Shown here: positions 1 to 6,599 of the stretch, in pieces
Numbering within the stretch: position 1 is the first letter of the stretch
Layout: each line of letters starts with the position of its first letter
Assembly (NCBI GenBank): GCA_964369445.1
Contig: CAYJFU010000042.1
Span: forward strand, 1 to 19,108
Direction: 5' to 3'
DNA: 19,108 bases
Source of the DNA: CAYJBH01 sp964369445
GTDB taxonomy: Bacteria > Bacillota > Clostridia > Oscillospirales > Ruminococcaceae
Translations under genes and position numbers: made by a program
The notes under the pieces: model-generated
What the model was told of the DNA's origin: nothing
The model's database searches: none
The model's input: the letters and a program-made list of their open reading frames with translations, nothing else

Positions 1-20
1 TTGTAGTCAAACACTTTTAT

Positions 21-1007
21 TCAGGAGGAGCCGATAAAGCCTGTCGATTTGCAAGCTGTGCCTTTTATGTGATTCGCCGCCTGTCGTGCCTGTTTTTGCG
101 CAGGACCTGCCAGTGGCAAGGCAAATGCTTTGTGTGTAATTGCGTTTGTAACCTCCACCGCGTCGCCGACGGCATAGATATTTTCATCGGTTAGCGTCTG
201 CCAATTGGCATTTATCTTTATATGTCCCCTGTTTGTCAGCTCTATTTTGGCATCGGCGGCGAGTTTTGTGTCGGGTGTTACACCTATTGCCATAACGACA
301 GCGTCGCCGTCCACCACCGTGCCATCTTCGAGAACAAGGTTGTTATGCTCGAATTTTACAGCTTTTTTGCCGAGATACAGTTGTACACCCTTATCCATCA
401 ACTCCTTGTGCAGCACCTGAACCATATCGTAATCAAATTGACGCAGTATTTGGTTTTCCGCCTCGACAACCGAAACGCTAAAACCTGCATCTTGTAGGTT
501 TTCCGCCACCTCGATGCCGATAAATCCGCCACCGACTACGGTGATTTTGGTTACCCCTTTATCACCTTTTATATAATCATACAGCTTTGCTATGTCAACA
601 ACATTTTTCACGGTAAACAGGTTTGCTGTCTCGTATCCGTCAAGTTTTGGCACAATAGCGTTTGCACCGGGTGAAAGTATTAATTTATCATAACTCTCGG
701 TGTATTCCTTGCCGTCATTCTGTCTTACCGTTACTGTTTTTTCAGCACGATTTATTGCAATAACCTCACTGTCGACGCGTGCGGTTATGTCAAACTGCCT
801 TTTAAACTTTTCCGGTGACATCAAAACCAACCGCTCGTGCGATGTTATTTTATCACTCAAACGGTACGGCAAACAACAGTTAGAAAAAGATACGTGAGGG
901 CCTTTTTCAAACATAATGATCTGTGCTTGTTCATCAAGTCGTCTTAGCCTTGCGGCAGCCGATGCACCACCGGCAACGCCACCAACAATTACATATTTCA
1001 TAATCAT
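21..1007 (-). CDS. CoA-disulfide reductase / NADH oxidase-like flavoprotein, partial, interrupted by in-frame TGA
   Basis: FAD- and NAD(P)H-dependent pyridine nucleotide-disulfide oxidoreductase; family members reduce CoA disulfide, polysulfide or O2 in the cytoplasm. Seen: FAD-binding Rossmann motif GGVAGG (residues 9-14), the family Cys region SFSNCCLPY (Cys44/Cys45, one matching the single redox Cys of CoA-disulfide reductases), an NAD-binding VVGGGFIGIE near residue 157, and the second FAD motif IYAVGDAVEV near 280. The 328-residue frame stops at TGA (21-23), just where the C-terminal dimerisation domain should begin. The next codons in the same frame read IKVFDY, the normal start of that domain, so the stop looks like a recoded codon (selenocysteine candidate), a recent nonsense mutation or an error rather than a true end. 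The start is ATG at 1007 behind AGGG; a second ATG lies at 1001. No promoter is evident between the terminator at 1031-1053 and the start. Confidence 0.85.
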   Translation of the reverse strand: MIMKYVIVGGVAGGASAAARLRRLDEQAQIIMFEKGPHVSFSNCCLPYRLSDKITSHERLVLMSPEKFKRQFDITARVDSEVIAINRAEKTVTVRQNDGKEYTESYDKLILSPGANAIVPKLDGYETANLFTVKNVVDIAKLYDYIKGDKGVTKITVVGGGFIGIEVAENLQDAGFSVSVVEAENQILRQFDYDMVQVLHKELMDKGVQLYLGKKAVKFEHNNLVLEDGTVVDGDAVVMAIGVTPDTKLAADAKIELTNRGHIKINANWQTLTDENIYAVGDAVEVTNAITHKAFALPLAGPAQKQARQAANHIKGTACKSTGFIGSS

Positions 1008-1030
1008 TTTTCCCTATGTTATTTTAACGG

Positions 1031-1053
1031 CAAAAAGGACGCTTATGCGTCCC
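1031..1053 (-). terminator. Intrinsic terminator downstream of spoVS
   Basis: On the minus strand GGACGC-ATAA-GCGTCC forms a perfect 6-bp stem with a 4-nt loop (+ strand 1037-1052), followed at once by TTTTT. It lies 26 nt past the spoVS stop codon and about 24 nt before the flavoprotein start. An outer GGCAA/TTGCC pair (1029-1033 and 1056-1060) could form an extended alternative structure. Confidence 0.8.
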
Positions 1054-1078
1054 AATTGCCAAACTACTAGCCTCATAT

Positions 1079-1342
1079 TTATTGTTTGGTCTCAACGAGA
1101 ATCTTAAGTGCCGTCCTTTCCTCACCATTTATGTCGATGTCTGCGAACGACGGTACGCAATAAATCTCTACCCCTGATGGAGCCAGAAAACCACGTGCGA
1201 TAGCTACCGCTTTTAGCGCCTGATTCGTCGCACCAGCACCGATAGCCTGCAATTCGACGCTACCGTCTGTGCGGATAACCCCTGCTACTGCACCGGCTAC
1301 GGAGCTGGGTGCAGATTTTGATGAAACCTTTAATACTTCCAT
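1079..1342 (-). CDS. spoVS: Stage V sporulation protein S
   Basis: SpoVS is a small Alba-fold-like protein that affects spore coat assembly, cortex formation and septation in Bacillus; its molecular activity is unresolved. The 87-residue product matches the family in length and wording: MEVLKVSSKSAPSSVAGAVA at the start, then the conserved GAGATNQALKAVAIARG and a C-terminus with PSFADIDINGEERTALKI. Start ATG at 1342 follows AGGAGG with 6-nt spacing. It lies 116 nt downstream of ymdB, the same order as in many Firmicutes, and is closed by an intrinsic terminator. I saw no convincing sigma-H site upstream; a weak sigma-A-like TATAAT is present. Presence of the gene points to a spore-forming lineage, although spoVS homologues also occur in some non-sporulating bacteria. 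Confidence 0.95.
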   Translation of the reverse strand: MEVLKVSSKSAPSSVAGAVAGVIRTDGSVELQAIGAGATNQALKAVAIARGFLAPSGVEIYCVPSFADIDINGEERTALKILVETKQ

Positions 1343-1381
1343 ATTACGCTCCTCCTACTACAAGTATAGTTTGTGTGTGCT

Positions 1382-1413
1382 ATTATACTACTATGGGTTA
1401 CATAATAATTCAA
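1382..1413 (-). promoter_or_regulatory. Weak candidate promoter for spoVS
   Basis: On the minus strand TTGAAT (1408-1413) precedes TAGTAT (1385-1390) by 17 nt; a perfect TATAAT (1382-1387) overlaps it but at 20-nt spacing. It sits in the 116-nt ymdB-spoVS gap, about 40 nt before the spoVS start. Spacing and consensus conflict, so this is tentative. Confidence 0.35.
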
Positions 1414-1458
1414 TAGTATTTACACAATGCGCGTATTTAATGTACGTTTTGGTAATAA

Positions 1459-2241
1459 TTAATTGTATATCCTATTCAATCTATACACATCCACGCATCG
1501 ACCGGACACGTTGTCAATGTCAAACAACACAGCATTTATACTGCATAAGCCTTTGCTGGCTTTCATAGCAAGGGGCCGTTGCATGACCTGTCGCTCGATA
1601 GCAAGCGGTATGTCCATACCCAAAACAGAATGGTAAACGCCTGTCATGCCGGCATCGGTGATGTAGCCGGTTCCTTGTGGCAACACCTGCTCATCAGCAG
1701 TCTGCACATGTGTATGCGTTCCGTACAGTGCCGATATTTTGCCGTCGAGCATATAGCCCATCGCACGCTTTTCAGCGGTTGCCTCAGCGTGAAAATCCAC
1801 AATGATGTGCTTTATATCGCGCTCATGCAACATATTTACATAGTGCTCGGCACAGGCAAACGCATTATCAACAGGCGGAAGCCCCATCATACCGATAAGG
1901 TTCAGCACCGCAACCTCAACGCCGCCCACATTTGTTACGCAAACACCGTTTTGCTGTGGTGTTTTTGGAAAATTGGCAGGGTGTATAACATTGTCAAAGT
2001 CGGTGTAAAGCTGTTCGTCACAGGCGGCAAAACTGTGGTTACCTGCTGTTATAACGTCAGCACCTGCCGCAAACAGCTCCTTTGCGGACTCCCTTGAGAG
2101 GCCAAGACCTTTTTTTGACGAGTTTTCGCCGTTGACAATGCAAAAATCAACGCTAAACTCAGCTTTTATCTTTGGCAAAATTTCTTTAAAAAAATTAAGT
2201 CCTATCTCGGAACAAACATCTCCGATACATAGTACTTTCAT
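1459..2241 (-). CDS. ymdB: YmdB-family metallophosphoesterase (2',3'-cyclic nucleotide phosphodiesterase)
   Basis: YmdB homologues are cytoplasmic dimetal phosphodiesterases acting on 2',3'-cAMP/cGMP and, in Bacillus, influence biofilm and motility decisions. The 260-residue protein has the usual family length and motifs: CIGDVCSEIGL at the N-terminus (metal-binding Asp8), NGENSS, AGNHSF, DFHAEATAEKRAMGY, then GTHTHVQTAD and ITDAGMTG, which supply the His/Asp metal ligands. Start ATG at 2241 follows AAAGGAGAC. A near-consensus promoter lies upstream. In many Firmicutes rny (RNase Y) precedes ymdB; here the upstream neighbour is a divergent phosphoglucomutase gene, so the usual rny-ymdB link is broken while ymdB-spoVS is kept. 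Confidence 0.92.
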   Translation of the reverse strand: MKVLCIGDVCSEIGLNFFKEILPKIKAEFSVDFCIVNGENSSKKGLGLSRESAKELFAAGADVITAGNHSFAACDEQLYTDFDNVIHPANFPKTPQQNGVCVTNVGGVEVAVLNLIGMMGLPPVDNAFACAEHYVNMLHERDIKHIIVDFHAEATAEKRAMGYMLDGKISALYGTHTHVQTADEQVLPQGTGYITDAGMTGVYHSVLGMDIPLAIERQVMQRPLAMKASKGLCSINAVLFDIDNVSGRCVDVYRLNRIYN

Positions 2242-2319
2242 AAAATGTCTCCTTTTTGCTATATGACGTATTTAATATTTATCAATACCATTATTGTACG
2301 TTCTACGTTTATTGCTATT

Positions 2320-2348
2320 ATTTTATCACCTTATGTCTTACGTGTCAA
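2320..2348 (-). promoter_or_regulatory. Sigma-A promoter of ymdB
   Basis: On the minus strand TTGACA (2343-2348), a 17-nt spacer and TAAAAT (2320-2325) form a near-consensus sigma-A promoter reading toward ymdB. The predicted start point leaves a leader of about 70 nt ending in AAAGGAGAC. It lies back to back with the pgcA-type promoter at 2433-2461. Confidence 0.8.
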
Positions 2349-2432
2349 TAATAACATGGATGTTGTGGTGCATCCTGCAATGTTTTTTTTAAAGATTATT
2401 TGCATATTATCCCTCGGTTTTTCAACAACCCC

Positions 2433-2461
2433 TTGACTTGTCACGACAGTTGCTTTATTAT
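2433..2461 (+). promoter_or_regulatory. Sigma-A promoter of the phosphoglucomutase gene
   Basis: TTGACT (2433-2438), a 17-nt spacer and TATTAT (2456-2461) read rightward. Transcription should begin near 2468, about 26 nt before the ATG at 2494, with ribosome site AAGGA at 2481-2485. The intergenic stretch 2242-2493 holds only this promoter and the divergent ymdB promoter. Confidence 0.75.
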
Positions 2462-2493
2462 ATTTATAATACAAGTAAATAAGGAACAACGTC

Positions 2494-4232
2494 ATGGAAA
2501 ATTTGAAAGAGATATTATCACGTTATGAGCAGTGGAAAAACCAAACACTAGCCGACGAGGATCTAACGGCGGAGCTTTTGTCCGTCGCGGGGAGCGAAAG
2601 CGAAATAGCCGAGCGATTTGTTAAGGATTTGGAGTTTGGCACAGGCGGACTACGCGGTATAATAGGTGTGGGCACTAACAGAATGAACATATATACGGTG
2701 GCACGCGCCACCAAAGGGCTTGCAAATTACATTGAAAACGCAGGTTTGCAAAAACGCGTGGCGATAGGCTTTGACAGCCNNNNNNNNNNACAGCCGCAAC
2801 AAAAGTGTAATGTTCTCCCGTGCAGCAGCGGCGGTACTGGCAAACAGTGGTTTTGAGGTGCACCTCTATAAAGAATTGTGCGCGACACCGATGGTATCCT
2901 TTGCGGTGCGTGAGCTTGACTGTGCCGCAGGTGTTATGATAACCGCAAGTCATAATCCGGCAAAATACAACGGCTACAAAGCCTACGGCAGTGACGGCTG
3001 CCAGATGACCGACAACAGCGCTAACGCAGTGACCGCCGAGATAGCAAAACTGCCGGTGTTCGGTGCATGCGATCTCTCGGGTTTTGACAAGGCACTGCAA
3101 AGCGGAGCTGTAAAATACATAACCGATGAGACTATAGACACCTATTATCGCTGTGTCATAGCACAACAACTCTGCCCCGACGTTCTCAATGGCACCGATT
3201 TGAACATCGTTTACACACCGCTTAATGGTGCAGGTAACGTGCCGGTGCGACACGTGTTACAAAGGTGCGGCATCGGTGGCGTGACGGTTGTCAAGGAGCA
3301 GGAGCTGCCGGACGGTGATTTTCCTACCTGCACCTACCCTAATCCCGAGTCGCGCGAGGCGCTAAAGCTCGGAATTGAGTACTGCAACAAGACGGGCGCG
3401 GATTTGCTGCTTGCCACCGACCCCGACTGCGACCGCGTAGGTACGGCGGTAAAGTGTGGTGATGACTATGTCCTGCCGACAGGCAACGAGATGGCACTGC
3501 TTTTATTGCATTACATTTTAACCGTCAAAAAGCAAAACGGTACCATGCAGGATCGACCGGTTTTTGTAAAATCTATTGTTACGACACGACTTGCCAAAAC
3601 TATGGCTGAAAAGAACGGCGTTGAGTGCCGCGATGTTTTAACCGGCTTCAAATATATCGGCGAGCAGATACTCTATTTGGAACAAGCAGGTGAAGTCCAN
3701 NNNNNNNNNGGGCTGTGAGGAGAGTTACGGCTATCTTGTCGGCAGCTATGCAAGAGACAAAGACGCTGTGGTAGCCTCGTTGCTTATCGTTGAGATGGCT
3801 GCATATTTCAAAAAGCTGGGCAAGAGCCTTGTGGACGTACTGGAAGAGATTTACCGCAACTACGGCTATGAGATAAACTCTGTCGATAGCTTTGAATTTG
3901 AAGGGATTTCGGGACTTGCCACTATGAAAAACATTATGGCATCCCTGCGTGACACCATCCCGACCTCACTGGATGATGAGACGGTGTTGACATATAGCGA
4001 CTACCTAAAAGGGGTTGCCATCGATATAGCAACAAAATCCGAGACGGTCATTGACCTTCCGAAATCTGATATAGTGCAGTTTGACTGCGGAAATTGTTCC
4101 GTAATTGTTCGCCCCTCCGGCACCGAGCCCAAGATAAAGGTCTACTACTCCGCTTGCTGTGACACAAAGGAGCAATCACAACAGACGAAACAAAAACTGC
4201 GCACATATGTAAAAAATATGCTTGCTGTATAA
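2494..4232 (+). CDS. pgcA: Phosphoglucomutase / phosphomannomutase (alpha-D-phosphohexomutase), split by two N runs
   Basis: Interconverts glucose-1-phosphate and glucose-6-phosphate (or the mannose pair), feeding nucleotide-sugar and envelope polymer synthesis. Long-type family, about 575-580 residues. Seen in order: N-terminal LEFGTGGLRGIIGVGTNRMN, the IGFDSRNKS motif, the phosphoserine loop ITASHNPAKYNGYKAYGSDG, the metal-binding loop TDPDCDRVG, the sugar-binding GCEESYGYL, and the C-terminal phosphate-binding RPSGTEPKIKVYY. Two runs of ten N change the apparent frame, but the three pieces are collinear parts of one gene. At the first run the flanks share ACAGCC, and merging them restores GFDSRNKS. 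At the second a few residues before GCEESYG (typically H-x-x-F/L) are missing. Start ATG at 2494 follows AAGGA. Symbol by resemblance to Bacillus PgcA; substrate preference is not certain. Confidence 0.9.
2780..2789. other. Assembly gap (10 N), apparently spurious
   Basis: Ten N placed inside the phosphoglucomutase gene. The left flank ends TTTGACAGCC and the right flank begins ACAGCCGCAAC. Overlapping the shared ACAGCC gives an uninterrupted reading frame with the expected motif FDSRNKS, so no bases are probably missing. Confidence 0.85.
3700..3709. other. Assembly gap (10 N) inside the phosphoglucomutase gene
   Basis: The frame before the gap ends with QAGEV and resumes as GCEESYGY. The family usually has three or four residues between these, so about 9-12 bases are probably lost. 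Ten N does not preserve the reading phase, so the length is a placeholder. Confidence 0.8.
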
Positions 4233-4236
4233 ATGC

Positions 4237-4275
4237 ACTGTTGCTTGCAACGGTAACCTTTTACTTTAGTTTTTA
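4237..4275 (+). terminator. Possible terminator between convergent genes
   Basis: ACTGTTGC-TT-GCAACGGT (4237-4254) pairs as an 8-bp stem with one T-G wobble and a 2-nt loop, 4 nt after the phosphoglucomutase stop. The following tract is T-rich (CCTTTTACTTTAGTTTTT) but interrupted. The two-base loop is tight, so the upper pairs are probably open. It sits between convergent genes. Confidence 0.45.
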
Positions 4276-4281
4276 GCTGTT

Positions 4282-5799
4282 TTAAAACACCATAATCCCT
4301 AAAACGCTCACACCTGCTGACAGCAGTATTAAAAAGACATCGTTGAGTTTCAGCCATCGGTTGAGCGCGTACACCATCGCATAAATAGCAATAAGCAATA
4401 CAAACATCAGCGCCGGCGAAAGTGCGTTTGCGGTGGAAATAGTAAATACCTCGTTCAGCATCGACATGATGGTGGACAAAAGCAATCCGCAAATGACCGG
4501 CAAAACCCATAACTTTATGGTGTTAAATATTCTAAGTCCGTTGAAGGACGTGTAAATTTCGGCAATATAAATGCAGATTACACAGCTCGCCATCGTGGCA
4601 ATCAGCATACCGAGTACCCCCATCAGCAGTGCCATTGTCAGCGAGCTTTCAAAGCCGAGCATAAAGCCTATGCCGGCAAGTATTTTTATAAGTATCGAAC
4701 CAGGCAGTGCATTTGCAATCGGTAGCACGCGGCTGTAAAACTCCGTCGCGCTGACAGTGCCGGAGTTGACAAATATACCCTCCGCTACGGTGAGGTATGC
4801 CGCACCGCCTCCGAAACTTGTCGCTGTCGAGACAACACCGTTTGTGAAATATGACATAACATGCTCATTGCCTATGACAAGGCACAGCACCAGCACAGCC
4901 GCTGTCGAAATTATAAACGGCAGGCTCTTTTTTGTCGCGCCGAACCAGTCTATTTTAGAAGTCGTCTGGTCCCCAATGTCTTTTTTAGTATCGTAAATGA
5001 GTAGTATAACCGCGCTCAACAACAACAGCACCTGAAATATGACATTGCCAATGCCAAAATCCAGCGGTGCGGATTTACCGAACAACAATATGTACACCAT
5101 ACTCAGTGCAAGCGCTATGTAACTGCGCACGCTTTTTATTTTGCCGCCTGTGAAAAAGATAAAAAAGAACAGCAGTATCAATATGTTGATGGTGGATATG
5201 TCAAAAATCGGAGCAGATTGTGCAAATGCATTTTCAAATCCCAGTCGTAAAAACGCCTGTCTCAGCTCGTTGCCAAATGTCAAAAAAAACGTCAGCAACA
5301 TCAGTGCTACCGCTTGTACGGCAAACCCCGATTTTTTGCTGTCGCGTTGGACTTTTACTATGTAGCTTATCAGCAGAAATATAATAAACACTGAAATTCC
5401 GATGGCGGCCTGCTCGATAAGACTTACCGCCGATGTGCCCAGAACATCAATAAGTGCCAGCAGACCCAATGTCAACACCACACCGGGTAAAGCGGTAAAA
5501 AGTGCCGCCAAAAACATGCCGGTTTTTCCGGCCATGTCGTAACCGATAAGTGCGCCGAGTTTTGAGGGCAGTGCCCCGGGGGTGATGTTGCTTATAACGG
5601 AATAGTCGGTGTAGACATCGGTGTCGATGTAGTTGTTGTTCTCGCACACCTCCTTTTCCATGACGGGTATAAACGCACTGCCGCCTCCAAAACCGATAAG
5701 CCCGATTTTTAAAAAGGACTTGGTTATATTGAGCAGTGCGGTGGCTTTGCCGCTTTTGTTGTTGTCAGAGTGCTTGTCGTTGCCGCTGTGTTGTTGCAT
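4282..5799 (-). CDS. chrA: Two-domain chromate transporter family (CHR) membrane protein
   Basis: CHR family proteins move oxyanions such as chromate across the inner membrane; the physiological substrate of anaerobe members is usually unknown. The 505-residue protein is the long, fused form, with two homologous halves. The first half has IGLIGFGGGSAFIPVMEKEV then ITPGALPSKLGALIGYDMAG. The second repeats the pattern as ATSFGGGAAYLTVAEGIF then LPIANALPGSILIKILAGIG near residues 325-380. Each half is followed by several hydrophobic segments, roughly ten or more in total, with a polar linker near residue 270 (YDTKKDIGDQTTSK). Start ATG at 5799 follows AGGAGAG. It is the last gene of the leftward cluster, 27 nt after cmk. 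Gene symbol is by family; chromate efflux itself is not shown. Confidence 0.85.
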   Translation of the reverse strand: MQQHSGNDKHSDNNKSGKATALLNITKSFLKIGLIGFGGGSAFIPVMEKEVCENNNYIDTDVYTDYSVISNITPGALPSKLGALIGYDMAGKTGMFLAALFTALPGVVLTLGLLALIDVLGTSAVSLIEQAAIGISVFIIFLLISYIVKVQRDSKKSGFAVQAVALMLLTFFLTFGNELRQAFLRLGFENAFAQSAPIFDISTINILILLFFFIFFTGGKIKSVRSYIALALSMVYILLFGKSAPLDFGIGNVIFQVLLLLSAVILLIYDTKKDIGDQTTSKIDWFGATKKSLPFIISTAAVLVLCLVIGNEHVMSYFTNGVVSTATSFGGGAAYLTVAEGIFVNSGTVSATEFYSRVLPIANALPGSILIKILAGIGFMLGFESSLTMALLMGVLGMLIATMASCVICIYIAEIYTSFNGLRIFNTIKLWVLPVICGLLLSTIMSMLNEVFTISTANALSPALMFVLLIAIYAMVYALNRWLKLNDVFLILLSAGVSVLGIMVF

Positions 5800-5826
5800 C
5801 TGTGTTGCTCTCCTGAATAAAACGTG

Positions 5827-6489
5827 CTATTTACTTGCTCTGTCAATTAACTCCGCAACCGTGGCAAGTGACTGCTCAAAGTTCATGTCGGTGGTGTCTA
5901 GTAACACCGAATCCGGCGCGGCTTTTAGCGGTGCTGTGGCACGCTCGCTGTCCTGCCTGTCACGCTCGATTATGTCGGCGTGGACGCTGTCAAAGTCCGC
6001 CTGTACACCCTTTTGTGCAAGCTGTAACACCCGCCTTTTGGCACGCTCTGCGCTGTCAGCGGTCAAAAATATTTTGACATCTGCTTGTGGAAGTATAACC
6101 GTGCCGATGTCTCGACCGTCCATTATAACGTCATTTTTACGCGCAATGTCACGTTGCAGCTTCAGCAAAAACTCCCTTACCGGCGGGTGAGCCGACACAT
6201 CAGAGGCCGCCATAGACACCGGCTCCGAACGCAAAAGCGCTGTCACGTCCTCATTGTTCAGCATGACGCGCTGTTCTCCGTCGACGTAGCACAGCTCTAT
6301 TGAGATGTTTGGCAACAATGCAGCAACCGCCGCGCCGTCCTTTGTATTGACCTCGTTTTGGAGGGCATAGTTGCCGATAGCACGATAAAGTGCGCCCGTG
6401 TCGACATAGATAAAGCCTTTACTTGCGGCAACTGTCTTGGCAATGGTACTCTTGCCCGCACCGCCCGGACCGTCAATTGCTATTTGCAT
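5827..6489 (-). CDS. cmk: Cytidylate kinase
   Basis: Phosphorylates CMP and dCMP with ATP in the cytoplasm, completing pyrimidine nucleotide supply and salvage. The 220-residue protein has the P-loop GPGGAGKST (residues 7-15), YVDTGALYRAIGNYAL, the NMP-binding region with VSAHPPVREFLLKLQRDIA, the signature MDGRDIGTVILPQADVKIFL, and a lid segment RDRQDSERATAPL. Length is typical for bacterial Cmk. Start ATG at 6489 follows CGGAGG. It stands 110 nt after hemZ and 27 nt before the CHR transporter. Because it is co-oriented with the pyr genes, it could share their transcript, although a TATAAT in the gap leaves room for a separate start. Confidence 0.95.
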   Translation of the reverse strand: MQIAIDGPGGAGKSTIAKTVAASKGFIYVDTGALYRAIGNYALQNEVNTKDGAAVAALLPNISIELCYVDGEQRVMLNNEDVTALLRSEPVSMAASDVSAHPPVREFLLKLQRDIARKNDVIMDGRDIGTVILPQADVKIFLTADSAERAKRRVLQLAQKGVQADFDSVHADIIERDRQDSERATAPLKAAPDSVLLDTTDMNFEQSLATVAELIDRASK

Positions 6490-6599
6490 AAATTTTCCTC
6501 CGTTTCATTATAGTTGTTTTTCTTTTAGACCCTTCCTCCCCACCTACGGCGAGGAACTATTATTTTTATGGAAATAGGAATACTTTCCTGATTTGGTGT
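6490..6599 (-). other. hemZ-cmk intergenic stretch with two small hairpins
   Basis: Holds two short palindromes: TTCCTC...GAGGAA (+ strand 6535-6556, 6-bp arms) and AGGAA-TACT-TTCCT (6576-6589). Neither is followed by a U-tract on the minus strand, so they do not look like terminators of the operon. A TATAAT reads leftward about 20 nt before the cmk start but has no recognisable -35. No coding sequence is seen. Confidence 0.4.

Noticed and set aside
1..1007. Reassigned genetic code (TGA as Trp or Gly)
   Set aside because: pyrD ends in a TGA that overlaps the pyrF start at the expected C-terminus, so TGA is a true stop; Trp is encoded by TGG in many genes here.
2245..2436. Small plus-strand open frame in the ymdB/phosphoglucomutase gap
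   Set aside because: It covers both divergent promoters, has no ribosome site, and its composition is that of AT-rich noncoding DNA.
2494..4232. Phosphoglucomutase as a frameshifted pseudogene
   Set aside because: The frame changes coincide exactly with the two N runs, and all catalytic motifs are present in order.
5633..6190. Plus-strand open frame of 185 codons
   Set aside because: Antisense to cmk and the CHR transporter, rich in Ser/Leu/Ala, no ribosome site or motif.
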